From K189A clade bacterium (GTDB lineage Bacteria > Pseudomonadota > Gammaproteobacteria > Pseudomonadales > Azotimanducaceae): a stretch of 41,603 nt of DNA. Location of the stretch: positions 7,289 to 48,891 of the forward strand of contig QXZU01000063.1 in NCBI GenBank assembly GCA_009886205.1. The letters are read 5' to 3'. How positions within the stretch are numbered: position 1 is the first letter of the stretch; every line of letters starts with the position of its first letter. Shown in pieces: positions 8,640 to 16,768 of the stretch. A model generated the notes under the pieces. It searched no databases. It saw only the letters and a list, made by a program, of their open reading frames with translations, and was not told the origin of the DNA. The position numbers were made by a program, and so were the translations under genes.

Positions 8640-8852
8640 ATGGACTTTTTCTCATTCCTAGTACTGCTGGCCATTGCTTATTTACTGTGGCGCATCAGCG
8701 ATCAGTTACCCGATGTTTTGTATCGATTGAGTGAGATACAAAAAGACATTGCAGATCTGAATAGACGCGGTTTGGAGGCCTCATCTAATACAGCGCCAGC
8801 AACCAAAAAGCCTGCGCCCAAGAAAAAACCAGAAGCAGACAGCGAAGCATAA
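8640..8852 (+). CDS. Small single-pass membrane protein, unknown function
   Basis: I place the start at the ATG at 8640 rather than the ORF-track TTG at 8628, because GGAG lies at the ideal distance before it. The product is then 70 residues. The N-terminus is one membrane helix (FFSFLVLLAIAYLLWRI), followed by a short amphipathic, heptad-like helix (LYRLSEIQKDIADLNRRG) and a disordered Lys/Pro/Ala-rich tail (ATKKPAPKKKPEA). The shape suggests a membrane-anchored scaffold or assembly subunit. I do not recognise a family. The neighbouring gene 70 bp downstream also encodes an unknown membrane protein with a coiled-coil-like segment, so the two may work together. Confidence 0.65.
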   Translation: MDFFSFLVLLAIAYLLWRISDQLPDVLYRLSEIQKDIADLNRRGLEASSNTAPATKKPAPKKKPEADSEA

Positions 8853-8908
8853 GCAGTGATCAATAAGCACTGATCAATAGACACTGATCAATAGGCACTA
8901 ATAAGTAT
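8853..8908. repeat. 14-bp degenerate tandem repeat, four units
   Basis: Units gcagtgatcaataa, gcactgatcaatag, acactgatcaatag and gcactaataagtat follow one another directly, starting at the base after the small membrane-protein stop codon. The first three each carry the palindrome TGATCA. The array fills most of the 70-bp gap to the next start codon. Confidence 0.8.
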
Positions 8909-8922
8909 TAACTGAAGCGACT

Positions 8923-9729
8923 ATGACCTCCAACAAAGAGCCAACAACCGCTGCCGCTCAGCGCAAAAAGCCATTAGATTGGCGAGTACGCTTTGGCCTT
9001 TTAGTAACGGCTGCGTGGATATTTTTAGGTAGTTCCTATATCACCACGCAAATCGGCTGGGCGGCTTTTTCACGACTGCCCGCCGAGGAATTGGGCAGTT
9101 TCTTAGAGGGTGCCTTTGCACCACTGGCTTTTCTTTGGTTAGTTATCGGCTATTTTTTGCAGCAAAAAGAGCTAGAACAAAATACCGCAGCCCTGCATGC
9201 CCAGGCTCTGCAAATAGGCCGCACGGCAGAACAAGCCATTATTCAGTCAGAAAATTTAGCCGCTAGCGAACTGCACGCAAGACAAGAAGCGTTTTTGCAA
9301 ATAGCGCAATTGGTACGCGCCCAACTTGGCGCCATCGCCGGACTACTTTACACCTCAAGCCAAGGCGACTCTGGAGACGGCACCATAAGCCCAGTTAAAA
9401 TGACTCAACTCTTCTCGGAGCAGAGTAATGGCGACCTAGACCTCTTCACCCGAAGACTTATACAAGCCATTATCCTAGAAGAAGACGACAGCCAGCGATT
9501 CGCCCTATTTTATGGCACCGCCATTCGTGCGCGACACAGCAACCACTTTCTATTCGCCTTTGAACGACTGATGAAAAACGTAAAAGAGGTAGACCCTCAA
9601 GGCATGCTGGAAGATGCACTCACCAGCAGCGCCAATGGGTTACTCTACGTACGCATGAAAGGCTACCAAGCCAAAGCGCCAGAAGAATGGTCAGACCATC
9701 ACAAAACCGGAATTCAGATCAATATTTAG
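8923..9729 (+). CDS. Unknown membrane protein with two N-terminal helices and a cytosolic helical domain
   Basis: A 268-residue protein I cannot assign to a named family. After a short basic N-terminus (AQRKKPLDWRVR) come two membrane helices, about residues 26-50 and 66-84 (FLWLVIGYFLQQKELEQNT). A long Gln/Ala/Glu-rich helix follows (about 85-125, coiled-coil-like), then a mostly helical soluble domain. The layout of two helices followed by FLxxQxxELxxNTxAL is common among uncharacterised bacterial membrane proteins, some of which sit near phage-defence genes, but nothing here proves such a role. No recognised defence partner is adjacent. Confidence 0.7.
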   Translation: MTSNKEPTTAAAQRKKPLDWRVRFGLLVTAAWIFLGSSYITTQIGWAAFSRLPAEELGSFLEGAFAPLAFLWLVIGYFLQQKELEQNTAALHAQALQIGRTAEQAIIQSENLAASELHARQEAFLQIAQLVRAQLGAIAGLLYTSSQGDSGDGTISPVKMTQLFSEQSNGDLDLFTRRLIQAIILEEDDSQRFALFYGTAIRARHSNHFLFAFERLMKNVKEVDPQGMLEDALTSSANGLLYVRMKGYQAKAPEEWSDHHKTGIQINI

Positions 9730-9739
9730 GACATTAACT

Positions 9740-10606
9740 ATGCACATCTCGATTAAGACCCTACTGATCCTCCTATCCACAACCACCTTAAGTATCAGCA
9801 ACCTCTGGGCAGCAGACAGATTTGCAGGCGTTGAAGTTAAAGCCCAATTAGTCAGCGGAAGTGTCCATATGCTCACCGGCTCAGGCGGTAATATCGGCGT
9901 ATCCATTGGCGCAGACGGCACGCTCATTATTGACGACCAATTCGCGCCACTGGCAGAAAAAATACAAAACGCATTAACCAAATTGGGCGGCGACCGACCC
10001 AGACTGATATTAAATACCCACTTCCACGGCGACCATACCGGCAGCAACCCAAGCTTCGGCAACAGTGGCGCTATCATTGCCCATGACAACGTACGCGTGC
10101 GGCTAGCAAACCAAGACGGTTTTGCACCCAGTGGTTTACCCGTAGTCACCTTTGCCCAGCAACTGACCGTGCATTTCAACGGCGACGAATTGGCCCTCAT
10201 TCACCTACCCAACGGCCATACCGACGGCGACAGCGTGGTGTGGTTCAAACAAGCCAACGTCATTCACATGGGCGACCATTTCTTTAACGGCGCATTCCCT
10301 TACATAGACATAGGCAGCGGCGGTAGCGTGAGCGGCGTCATTCGCAACCTTGAGCAAGTGATTCAAATGGTGCCAGCAGACATCAAAATTATTCCCGGCC
10401 ACGGCCCAATGGCCAACATTGCAGACCTAAGTAAGAGCCTAGCCACTATTAAGGCAACACAAAAAATCATTCAGCAAGGTGTAAGCGCCGGGTTGTCTGA
10501 CCGCAAAATAGAAGCAAAGCTCAGCGACTACGCAAACTGGGGCAAAGGCTTTATCAACACATCACGCTGGATCAGCATTATCAAAAGCGATCTAGAAAAT
10601 AAATAA
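9740..10606 (+). CDS. Secreted metallo-beta-lactamase-fold metallo-hydrolase
   Basis: Periplasmic MBL-fold enzyme of 288 residues. The N-terminus is a signal peptide with a hydrophobic core (IKTLLILLSTTTLSIS), probably cleaved after LWA near residue 24. The dinuclear zinc site is visible: HFHGDH (motif 2), the His of NGHTDGDS, the Asp of HMGDHFF, and the His of PGHGP. It resembles the environmental periplasmic MBL proteins often annotated as SoxH/quinoprotein-relay-like or B3-like rather than a clinical beta-lactamase, so an antibiotic-resistance function should not be assumed. It starts 10 bp after the unknown membrane gene and is followed 23 bp later by the PdxH-family gene, suggesting one transcript. 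Confidence 0.85.
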   Translation: MHISIKTLLILLSTTTLSISNLWAADRFAGVEVKAQLVSGSVHMLTGSGGNIGVSIGADGTLIIDDQFAPLAEKIQNALTKLGGDRPRLILNTHFHGDHTGSNPSFGNSGAIIAHDNVRVRLANQDGFAPSGLPVVTFAQQLTVHFNGDELALIHLPNGHTDGDSVVWFKQANVIHMGDHFFNGAFPYIDIGSGGSVSGVIRNLEQVIQMVPADIKIIPGHGPMANIADLSKSLATIKATQKIIQQGVSAGLSDRKIEAKLSDYANWGKGFINTSRWISIIKSDLENK

Positions 10607-10629
10607 AAAAGCCAGATAAGAAAAAGAAT

Positions 10630-11226
10630 ATGCAAGATCCGTTAGCACAATTCCACGCAGAGCGCCAATTAGCGCGAGATGCCGGCGACCCAATGGCACA
10701 CGTCTGTGTGCTGGCAACAGTAGATCAGCAAGGTCGCCCGCAGGCGCGCACATTGGTGCTAAGGAATGTCGACCACAACGGTTCACCGCGACTGGCGCTG
10801 TTCATAAACGCCAATAGTCCAAAGTGGGCGGAGCTGGCCAATAGCGACAGCGCGAGCGTTCAGGTGTACTGGCCAAGTGTAGAGTTGCAGTACCGAATGC
10901 AAGTGCAAACTGAAGCGTTAGATCCGAAAGTGGTCGCCGAAAGCTGGCAGTTCAGACCAGACGCGCCAAAGAAGATGGATTGGCTATATCAACAACAAGC
11001 CCAAAGCACAGCGGTTGCTGACAGAGCGCAATTGCTCAAACAGTTAGATCAACTAGCAAGCCCAGAACCACTGGTGGCACCAGAGGCGGCGAAAGGACTA
11101 CTTATTCAAGTAACGGAAATAGAACGGTTAGATTTAACCCAAAGTAACGGGGTACATGACCGCACGTTGTACACGCTGCGTCAGGGAGGCCAAGGCGAGT
11201 GGGACAAACAAACCTTAGTGCCCTAG
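10630..11226 (+). CDS. Pyridoxamine 5'-phosphate oxidase (PdxH) family flavoprotein, divergent
   Basis: A 198-residue FMN-binding split-barrel protein. The N-terminal part (DPMAHVCVLATVDQQGRPQARTLVLR) and the end (VHDRTLYTL...W) follow the PdxH pattern, and the length is close to PdxH (about 210). PdxH oxidises pyridoxine/pyridoxamine phosphate to PLP. The central substrate-binding region is shorter and less conserved than in true PdxH, lacking the ASxQS-type segment, so this may be a related oxidase or heme/flavin-binding protein of the same superfamily. Same strand and close to the MBL gene. Confidence 0.7.
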   Translation: MQDPLAQFHAERQLARDAGDPMAHVCVLATVDQQGRPQARTLVLRNVDHNGSPRLALFINANSPKWAELANSDSASVQVYWPSVELQYRMQVQTEALDPKVVAESWQFRPDAPKKMDWLYQQQAQSTAVADRAQLLKQLDQLASPEPLVAPEAAKGLLIQVTEIERLDLTQSNGVHDRTLYTLRQGGQGEWDKQTLVP

Positions 11227-11318
11227 TTCCTGGGAGCATTAGGTCAAAGCAAAGCAAAGCAAAGAGCGGTAAGACCAGTGCCGCTCACGCTGCTATAAAA
11301 TTAGAGCTAAAACTATCT

Positions 11319-12260
11319 CTAAAACTTGAGGTCATCTAGCTCGGCAGTAACAATGCCTCTAAGGTTGCTAAAACAAGTCTTCTTCGCAATCTCAACGAAC
11401 CCCGCAATAAACGGAGCATCGGCCTGGTCGGCGCGCACAGCACCATAAAGCGTAGGCCAAACACCCTCCTCGCCTAGAGAGCGCACCTCAATGTAGTCAT
11501 TCTCTAAATATTCGTGCAAAGCCCAATTCGGCAAACACGCCACACCACGACCGCTGGCCACCAACTGAATGATCATAGTAGTTAACTCCGCATGCCGAAC
11601 ACGCTGAGGCTCAACGCCCGCCAAATCCAAAAAGCTGGTAAACAAGTCTAGCCGGTCGCGGTCAACCGGATAAGAAATAACCACCTCTTCAGCCAGGTCA
11701 ATGGGCTCAACCCAAGGCTTTTGACCAAGCGCATGCCCCTTGGCCACAGCCAACTGCGCCTCATAGCTAAACAGAGGAAAATAATGAATGCCCGGCTCGT
11801 TAACCGGATCAGCAGTAATGACCAAATCTAAGTCACCCCGAGCCAACGCAGGCAAAGGGGCAAAATGAAAACCACTGGCAATATCTAGCTCAACATCGGA
11901 CCAGTCATCACGATAAGAGTCGATGGCAGGCAACAGCCACTCAAAGCAACTATGACATTCAATAGCCATAAAAATACGTCCGGACTCACCGCCAGCCAAC
12001 CGCTGCAAATCTAGCTCGGCGCTGTGCACACGAGGCAGCACCTCATCAGCCAGCTTAAGCAACCGATTACCCGCGCTGGCAAAGCGCACAGGGCGTGTTT
12101 TACGCACAAACAACGCACAGCCAATCCGCGCTTCCAGCTCCTTAATTTGGTGAGACAAAGCAGACGGCGTTAAATAAACCCGCTCCGCCGCCTCCACCAA
12201 ACTACCGGTATCACGCAAAGCCACCAAAGTGCGCAAATGGCGCATTTCAACTTGAGACAT
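11319..12260 (-). CDS. metR: LysR-family transcriptional regulator MetR
   Basis: DNA-binding regulator of methionine biosynthesis (metE, metF, metH in enterics), with homocysteine as co-effector. The 313-residue protein has an N-terminal winged helix-turn-helix (LVEAAERVYLTPSALSHQIKELEARIG) and an effector domain close to E. coli MetR throughout: IAIECHSCIQWL is matched by MAIECHSCFEWL, and YPVxRxRLD by YPVDRDRLD. This makes the MetR call firm. No met gene is adjacent in the window; its targets must lie elsewhere. The gene is transcribed divergently from the DUF2513 gene, and the 272-bp gap contains TGAA/TTCA half-sites near its start. Confidence 0.92.
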   Translation of the reverse strand: MSQVEMRHLRTLVALRDTGSLVEAAERVYLTPSALSHQIKELEARIGCALFVRKTRPVRFASAGNRLLKLADEVLPRVHSAELDLQRLAGGESGRIFMAIECHSCFEWLLPAIDSYRDDWSDVELDIASGFHFAPLPALARGDLDLVITADPVNEPGIHYFPLFSYEAQLAVAKGHALGQKPWVEPIDLAEEVVISYPVDRDRLDLFTSFLDLAGVEPQRVRHAELTTMIIQLVASGRGVACLPNWALHEYLENDYIEVRSLGEEGVWPTLYGAVRADQADAPFIAGFVEIAKKTCFSNLRGIVTAELDDLKF

Positions 12261-12284
12261 GAATGTTGCTCACTATAAAAATTC

Positions 12285-12310
12285 TGAACACGCATAGTAT
12301 TCATGTTGAA
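12285..12310. promoter_or_regulatory. TGAA/TTCA half-sites upstream of metR (possible autoregulatory region)
   Basis: TGAA-N11-TTCA (12285-12303) and TTCA-TGT-TGAA (12300-12310) lie 25-50 bp upstream of the metR start. The known MetR box is TGAA-N5-TTCA, so the spacing does not match exactly. LysR regulators often bind beside their own promoter, which is the main reason to list this site. Confidence 0.3.
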
Positions 12311-12533
12311 AGACTAAGTCACGGGCCATCTAACCCTGTTAAGTAGACCGCGTTAATCGGCGCAGCCTAAAACGAGAGCCTTACAAATTTCGTGTGGGTC
12401 AACTGCTTTACGTTCCATTTCTACATACCGATCAAACACCATAAGCGTGAGACAAGTGGTAACGCCAAGCTAATAACGGGTTGCTATTATGTAGCCGTTT
12501 TACATCAAGCCACATAATTAGGATCAAAAGATC

Positions 12534-12878
12534 ATGCACCGTTCCATGGATCTAATACGAGAAATTCTCTTGGCGATGGAGGCCAGTGCGGATGGCTTTA
12601 CGCAGCCTATAATGCTGAAAGGCTATAGCGAAGAAGAAATTGGTTATCACTGTTTGCTATTAAGTGAGGCCGAACTAATCTTGGCCGCGGATTCCACCAG
12701 TATTAGCTCAATGACACCCACAGCAGTCCCAATCCGGATAACATGGTCTGGATACGAATTTCTAGAAAATGCTAGAGATGAAAAAATATGGTCGAGGGCC
12801 AAGCAATCGATATCCAGCGCCTCCTTCTCCGTTTGGACAAGTGTTTTAGCCCAATACGTAATGCAGACATTGGAGTAG
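12534..12878 (+). CDS. DUF2513-family small protein
   Basis: A 114-residue soluble protein of the DUF2513 family, recognised from the start MDLIREILLAMEA, the middle GYSEEEIGYHCLLLSEAELI and the end WSGYEFLENARDEKIWSRAKQS. The fold is predicted winged-helix-like in this family, but no function is established. The family is scattered and common in prophages, islands and other variable regions, so its presence as a single gene between metR and a biosynthetic cluster suggests past acquisition. No integrase or repeat boundaries are visible. The MDL at residues 5-7 aligns with the usual family start, so the ATG at 12546 is an alternative start. Confidence 0.8.
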   Translation: MHRSMDLIREILLAMEASADGFTQPIMLKGYSEEEIGYHCLLLSEAELILAADSTSISSMTPTAVPIRITWSGYEFLENARDEKIWSRAKQSISSASFSVWTSVLAQYVMQTLE

Positions 12879-12960
12879 AGAATTCACCTCTCTTCCCACC
12901 CCTACCCCCACTCCCCCCTCTGCTTTAAACTCCCCCGCTCATTCGCTCTGGAATCACAAC

Positions 12961-14250
12961 TTGGAAACTCAGGCTCGGTCCACCGCCGGTTCCACGGCAA
13001 TTTCGCCAAAAAGTGCTGTTAAACCCCTGCGCATTGCGTTGCTGGGTTATCGCAGCAATCCATTCAGCGGCGGCCAAGGTGTGTATCTTAAGTATTTGTC
13101 TGAAGCCCTTATTGGCTTGGGCCACCAGGTGGATGTAATTTCTGGCGAACCCTACCCAGACCTAAGCCCTGAGGTGCAACTGATCAAACTGCCCGGGCTG
13201 AATCTTTATGCTCATGAAAAGCCCACTAGAGCATTAAGCTTTAGGCAGTTCTTTAAACCCGCTGACGTGTTTGAGTGGCTTTCTTTTTTGTCTGGGGGCT
13301 TTCCTGAGCCCTACGCGTTTGGTCGCCGTCTGGTTAACCACCTTAAATCTGCGCGCCCTGAGTACGACATCATTCACGACAATCAAAGCCTTTGCTCAGG
13401 GTTGCTCAAAAGCGCCGAGCTTGGTTACACGGTGGTCACCACTATTCATCACCCCATTACTTTCGACCGCGACATCGCTTTGGCTAACACGCCGGACTGG
13501 GGCATGCGCTTATTGGTGCGGCGTTGGTACAACTTTTTGAATATGCAAATGAATGTGGCCCGCCAACTCAAGCATATTGTTACCGTGAGTGAAAACTCGA
13601 AAATCGACATTGCCGCAGACTTTGGCGTGAGACCAGACCAGCTCACTGTTGTTTACAACGGCATTGATTTTGAGACCTTTCGGCCTCTGCCGGAAATTCC
13701 GCGCATTCCCTTTCACCTCATTACCACCGCCAGTGCTGACCAGCCGCTTAAAGGCACCCAACACTTGATTCCTGCTATTGCTCTGTTGGTGAAAGAGTTT
13801 CCAGACCTTCGCCTGACGTTCATTGGCGCGCCTAAACCCGGCGGCACCACTGAGAAAAGTATTAGGGTCTCTGGGTTGGAGGATAGGATTGAATTTCTTC
13901 ATGGCATTTCTACCGAGCGAATTGTGGCGCTTTATGCCAGCGCGAGCATTGCCATAGTGCCGTCTGAATACGAGGGTTTTGGGTTCCCCGCTGGGGAGGC
14001 CATGGCCTGCGGCGTACCCGTGGTTTCTACCGATGGCGGCGCGCTGCCTGAAGTGGTGGGCGATGCGGGGATTATTGTGCCAAGTAAAAATCCAGAGGCG
14101 TTGGCTGGCGCTATTCGCGACCTGCTTTTAGATGAACCGCGCCGCGACCACTTAAGCGTTGCGGGTAGAGCGCGTATACTCGCGCAATTCAATTGGTCCA
14201 ATGTTGCATTACAAATGACCGCTTTTTACGAAAAGGCTATCCGCGAATGA
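12961..14250 (+). CDS. Glycosyltransferase family 4 (GT-B fold), probable TTG start
   Basis: A 429-residue GT-B glycosyltransferase. The N-terminal Rossmann domain begins with LRIALLGYRSNPFSGGQGVYLKYLSEAL and the C-terminal nucleotide-sugar-binding domain has YEGFGFPAGEAMACGVPVVSTDGGALPEVVGDAG, including the EX7E-type acceptor/donor motif. Such enzymes transfer a sugar from a nucleotide donor, with retention, onto a lipid, polysaccharide or metabolite. Start is TTG at 12961; no in-frame ATG is available before the Rossmann fold and the Shine-Dalgarno is weak. The preceding 60 bp are strikingly C-rich on this strand. The stop overlaps the next gene as ATGA, so the methyltransferase is translationally coupled. 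Confidence 0.88.
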   Translation: METQARSTAGSTAISPKSAVKPLRIALLGYRSNPFSGGQGVYLKYLSEALIGLGHQVDVISGEPYPDLSPEVQLIKLPGLNLYAHEKPTRALSFRQFFKPADVFEWLSFLSGGFPEPYAFGRRLVNHLKSARPEYDIIHDNQSLCSGLLKSAELGYTVVTTIHHPITFDRDIALANTPDWGMRLLVRRWYNFLNMQMNVARQLKHIVTVSENSKIDIAADFGVRPDQLTVVYNGIDFETFRPLPEIPRIPFHLITTASADQPLKGTQHLIPAIALLVKEFPDLRLTFIGAPKPGGTTEKSIRVSGLEDRIEFLHGISTERIVALYASASIAIVPSEYEGFGFPAGEAMACGVPVVSTDGGALPEVVGDAGIIVPSKNPEALAGAIRDLLLDEPRRDHLSVAGRARILAQFNWSNVALQMTAFYEKAIRE

Positions 14251-14978
14251 GCTTAGAAACCATCAATATAGACCGTCTGGGGTTGCGCCCCGGCGATAGG
14301 CTACTGGACCTTGGCTGCGGTGAAGGTCGCCATAGCATCAGTGCGTTCTTGCAGGGCGATATTCAAGTTGTGGGCTTAGATCTGAGCGCCAAAGATTTGG
14401 CCACCGCTAAAGGTCGCCTTGCCGACTTTAATATTGACGCAGACAAAATTGATTACTGCTTATTCATTCAAGGCAGCGGTTTCACCCTGCCGTTTGCAGA
14501 CCATACTTTTGATCAGGTGATTTGCTCGGAGGTGCTTGAGCACATTGTTGAATATGAAAAAGTGCTGAGTGAAATTAAGCGTGTGCTTAAACCGGGCGGG
14601 GTTTTTGCGGTGAGCGTGCCTAGATATTTTCCTGAGTGGGTGTGCTGGAAATTGAGCGATGCCTACCACGAGGTTGAAGGCGGCCACGTGCGTATCTTTA
14701 ATATCAATACGTTGAAGCATCAAATTGCTGAGACCAGCATGCACTTTATTGAGCGTCACTGGGCACACAGTTTGCACGTACCTTATTGGTGGCTACGCTG
14801 CCTATTTTGGTCTAGAGACGAGCACAAACCGGCGGAAGAAGCCCACTGGCTTGTGCGCCAATACCACCGTTTTTTAGTTTGGGATTTAATGCAGCGACCT
14901 AAACTCACCCAAATACTCGATCACTTATTAAACCCGTTTTTGGGCAAGAGTGTTGTTATGTATTTTCGCAATAACTAG
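14247..14978 (+). CDS. Class I SAM-dependent methyltransferase (Methyltransf_11 type)
   Basis: The ATG at 14247 overlaps the upstream stop (ATGA) and yields MSLETINIDRLGLRPGDRLLDLGCGEGRHS, so I prefer it to the ORF-track start at 14193; length is then 243 residues. Motif I is LLDLGCGEG, the acidic loop is VGLDLSAKDL, and EVLEHI plus LKPGGVFAVSVPRYFPEW are motifs II/III. The C-terminal ~80 residues are rich in aromatic residues and may bind a hydrophobic acceptor. It most likely O- or C-methylates the product of the neighbouring glycosyltransferase; this is inferred from gene order only. Confidence 0.85.
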   Translation: MSLETINIDRLGLRPGDRLLDLGCGEGRHSISAFLQGDIQVVGLDLSAKDLATAKGRLADFNIDADKIDYCLFIQGSGFTLPFADHTFDQVICSEVLEHIVEYEKVLSEIKRVLKPGGVFAVSVPRYFPEWVCWKLSDAYHEVEGGHVRIFNINTLKHQIAETSMHFIERHWAHSLHVPYWWLRCLFWSRDEHKPAEEAHWLVRQYHRFLVWDLMQRPKLTQILDHLLNPFLGKSVVMYFRNN

Positions 14979-14995
14979 GCTTATCTAACTCACCT

Positions 14996-16024
14996 ATGAC
15001 ATCTGATCTACAGCCTATGCTAACACCTTCGCTAGTTTCTACAGCGGACTACATTGAGCAACTGCAATTGCCAAGTGGCGCTTTACCTTGGTTTGCGGGC
15101 GGCATTACGGACCCTTGGGACCACACAGAAGCGATTATGGGACTGAGTGTTGCCGGGCGCTTTGGCGCATCGCGCCGTGGCCTGCAGTGGTTGGCAGACA
15201 GGCAACGCGACGATGGTGCGTGGTTTGCAGCCTACAATGACAAGGAGGTGGTGGACGGCACCCGGGCGGAAACCAATTTTGTGGCGTATGTGGCCACCGG
15301 GCTTTGGCACTATTACCAAATCACCAACGACAAGCAAACCTTGGCCAAATACTGGCCCATGGTAGAAGCGGCCATTAATTTCGTGTTAGCCCAACAGCAA
15401 CCCACTGGCGAAATTTACTGGGCGGTAGACACTGAAACGGGTCCCTCTGAAGATGCATTAATTACCGGCTGTAGTTCTATCTTCAAATCTTTAGCCTGCG
15501 CAATTAGCACCGCTAAGGAATTGGGCTACGTGCGCGATGAATGGAATCAATCTAAGGCGCGTTTGGGCAACGCCCTTTTGCACAGGCCCGAGCGCTTTGA
15601 CCGTACTTGGGAATCTAAAGCCCGTTATTCCATGGATTGGTTTTACCCTATTCTGTGTGGCTTGATTAGCGGCGATGCAGCGAGGCAACGGCTTGCCGAT
15701 AAGTGGGACATTTTTGTTGAACCCAAGTTGGGTTGTCGCTGCGTTTCAGACCAGCCTTGGGTGACCATTGCTGAAACCTGCGAACTGATCATGACTTGTG
15801 TGGCCGCTGGCGAAGGAGAGAAAGCACAAGAGTTGTTCGCCAATATACAACACTTTCAATTAGACGACGGAAGTTGGTGGACGGGCTATGTATTTACTGA
15901 CCATGTGCATTGGCCTGATGAAAAACCCACCTGGACAGCGGCGGCGATTTTGCTGGCGGCGGATGCATTAACAGGCATTAGCCTAGGCGCGAATTTTTTC
16001 TCACCAAACAGCAAGGCGCGTTAA
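14996..16024 (+). CDS. Prenyltransferase/squalene-oxidase-repeat or six-hairpin glycosidase-fold protein
   Basis: A 342-residue soluble alpha/alpha-barrel protein. Repeated motifs of the form GLQWLADRQRDDGAWFAAY and FQLDDGSWWTGYVF resemble the QW-type repeats of terpene cyclases/prenyltransferase beta subunits, while WDHTEAIMGL and KYWPMVEAAINFVLAQQQPTGEIYW resemble six-hairpin glycosidases. Database annotation of such proteins is usually 'prenyltransferase', but the catalytic DxDD of squalene-hopene cyclases is not seen, so enzymatic activity is uncertain. It starts 17 bp after the methyltransferase, completing a three-gene unit with the GT4 gene. Confidence 0.65.
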   Translation: MTSDLQPMLTPSLVSTADYIEQLQLPSGALPWFAGGITDPWDHTEAIMGLSVAGRFGASRRGLQWLADRQRDDGAWFAAYNDKEVVDGTRAETNFVAYVATGLWHYYQITNDKQTLAKYWPMVEAAINFVLAQQQPTGEIYWAVDTETGPSEDALITGCSSIFKSLACAISTAKELGYVRDEWNQSKARLGNALLHRPERFDRTWESKARYSMDWFYPILCGLISGDAARQRLADKWDIFVEPKLGCRCVSDQPWVTIAETCELIMTCVAAGEGEKAQELFANIQHFQLDDGSWWTGYVFTDHVHWPDEKPTWTAAAILLAADALTGISLGANFFSPNSKAR

Positions 16025-16083
16025 GCACCTCACGCCTCCAAGCCAAAAGATCAAAAGCCGTTAGAAAACTATTAGAAAGGCGA

Positions 16084-16695
16084 CTAAATACGCTTGAGTA
16101 TGCCCAAGGTATGGCAGGTCTCATGGGCCTCAAACAACCCTGAAGCCAATGCCAGTTGATAAATCTCATACGGCGCCTGACCGCCTTCTTCAGGATTAGG
16201 AAATAGGTCATGAATGGCCAAAAAACCACCCACTTTTATATGAGGCGCCCAAGTTCGGTAGTCTGTTTGTGCAGCTTTTTGGCTGTGCCCCCCATCTATA
16301 AACACCATTGCTAAGGGTGTTTGCCAAAACCGCCCTGCCTGGGCGCTGGCTGCAACTAATGGAATAACACACTGCTCTAACTCTGCTCGAGCCAGCGTGC
16401 GACGAAAAGCCGGCAGAGAATCCATGGCACCTAGTTCACTGTCATATAGATCTGCGTCGTGATATTCCTCGCCCAACTGGTGTTCTTCAGAGCCTCGATG
16501 ATGGTCTAGGGCAAAGAGCTGGCCGCCGCCATCGCGCACGCCGGTACCCATATACAAAGTGGACTTACCACAATAACTGCCTACCTCGAGGCACGGACCC
16601 AGTGCGGATGCTGCTAATGCGTAACGATAAAGACAGGCACCTTCTTCAGGATGAAGAAAACCTTTAATGGATTCTGGGTCGAGGGGTAATTTCAT
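16084..16695 (-). CDS. Class I SAM-dependent methyltransferase (Methyltransf_24/CmcI-like)
   Basis: A 203-residue methyltransferase-fold protein. The SAM motif appears as CLEVGSYCGKSTLYMG, the acidic residue after strand 2 in LFALDHHRGSEEHQ, and the metal/acceptor region in MVFIDGGHSQKAAQTDYRTWAPHIKVGGFLAIHDLF. The FIDGxHxxxxxxxD...HD pattern is typical of CmcI/class-24 methyltransferases, which act on sugars and secondary metabolites. It converges on the prenyltransferase-like gene with a 59-bp gap, so it may belong to the same pathway despite opposite strand. Confidence 0.8.
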   Translation of the reverse strand: MKLPLDPESIKGFLHPEEGACLYRYALAASALGPCLEVGSYCGKSTLYMGTGVRDGGGQLFALDHHRGSEEHQLGEEYHDADLYDSELGAMDSLPAFRRTLARAELEQCVIPLVAASAQAGRFWQTPLAMVFIDGGHSQKAAQTDYRTWAPHIKVGGFLAIHDLFPNPEEGGQAPYEIYQLALASGLFEAHETCHTLGILKRI

Positions 16696-16768
16696 TTATG
16701 CCCTGCTTAAATATTTGGAGGCCTGAATAGTGCGTGCTGAGAAAAAGACGTGCAGAGGCTAACGCGTT

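Noticed and set aside
8853-8908. Tandem repeats as a small CRISPR array
   Set aside because: Units are 14 bp and directly adjacent with no spacers, and no cas genes are present. The same holds for the other repeats.
9740-10606. Antibiotic-resistance metallo-beta-lactamase
   Set aside because: Zinc site fits the broad MBL fold only; the sequence resembles environmental periplasmic hydrolases and there is no resistance context.
11251-11286. AAAGC repeat followed by GAGCGG/CCGCTC stem as terminator between the PdxH-like and metR genes
   Set aside because: The stem has an 11-nt loop and no T-run in either direction.
13510-13902. 130-residue antisense ORF within the glycosyltransferase gene
   Set aside because: Shadow of a strongly recognisable GT4 sequence; product has no coherent motif.
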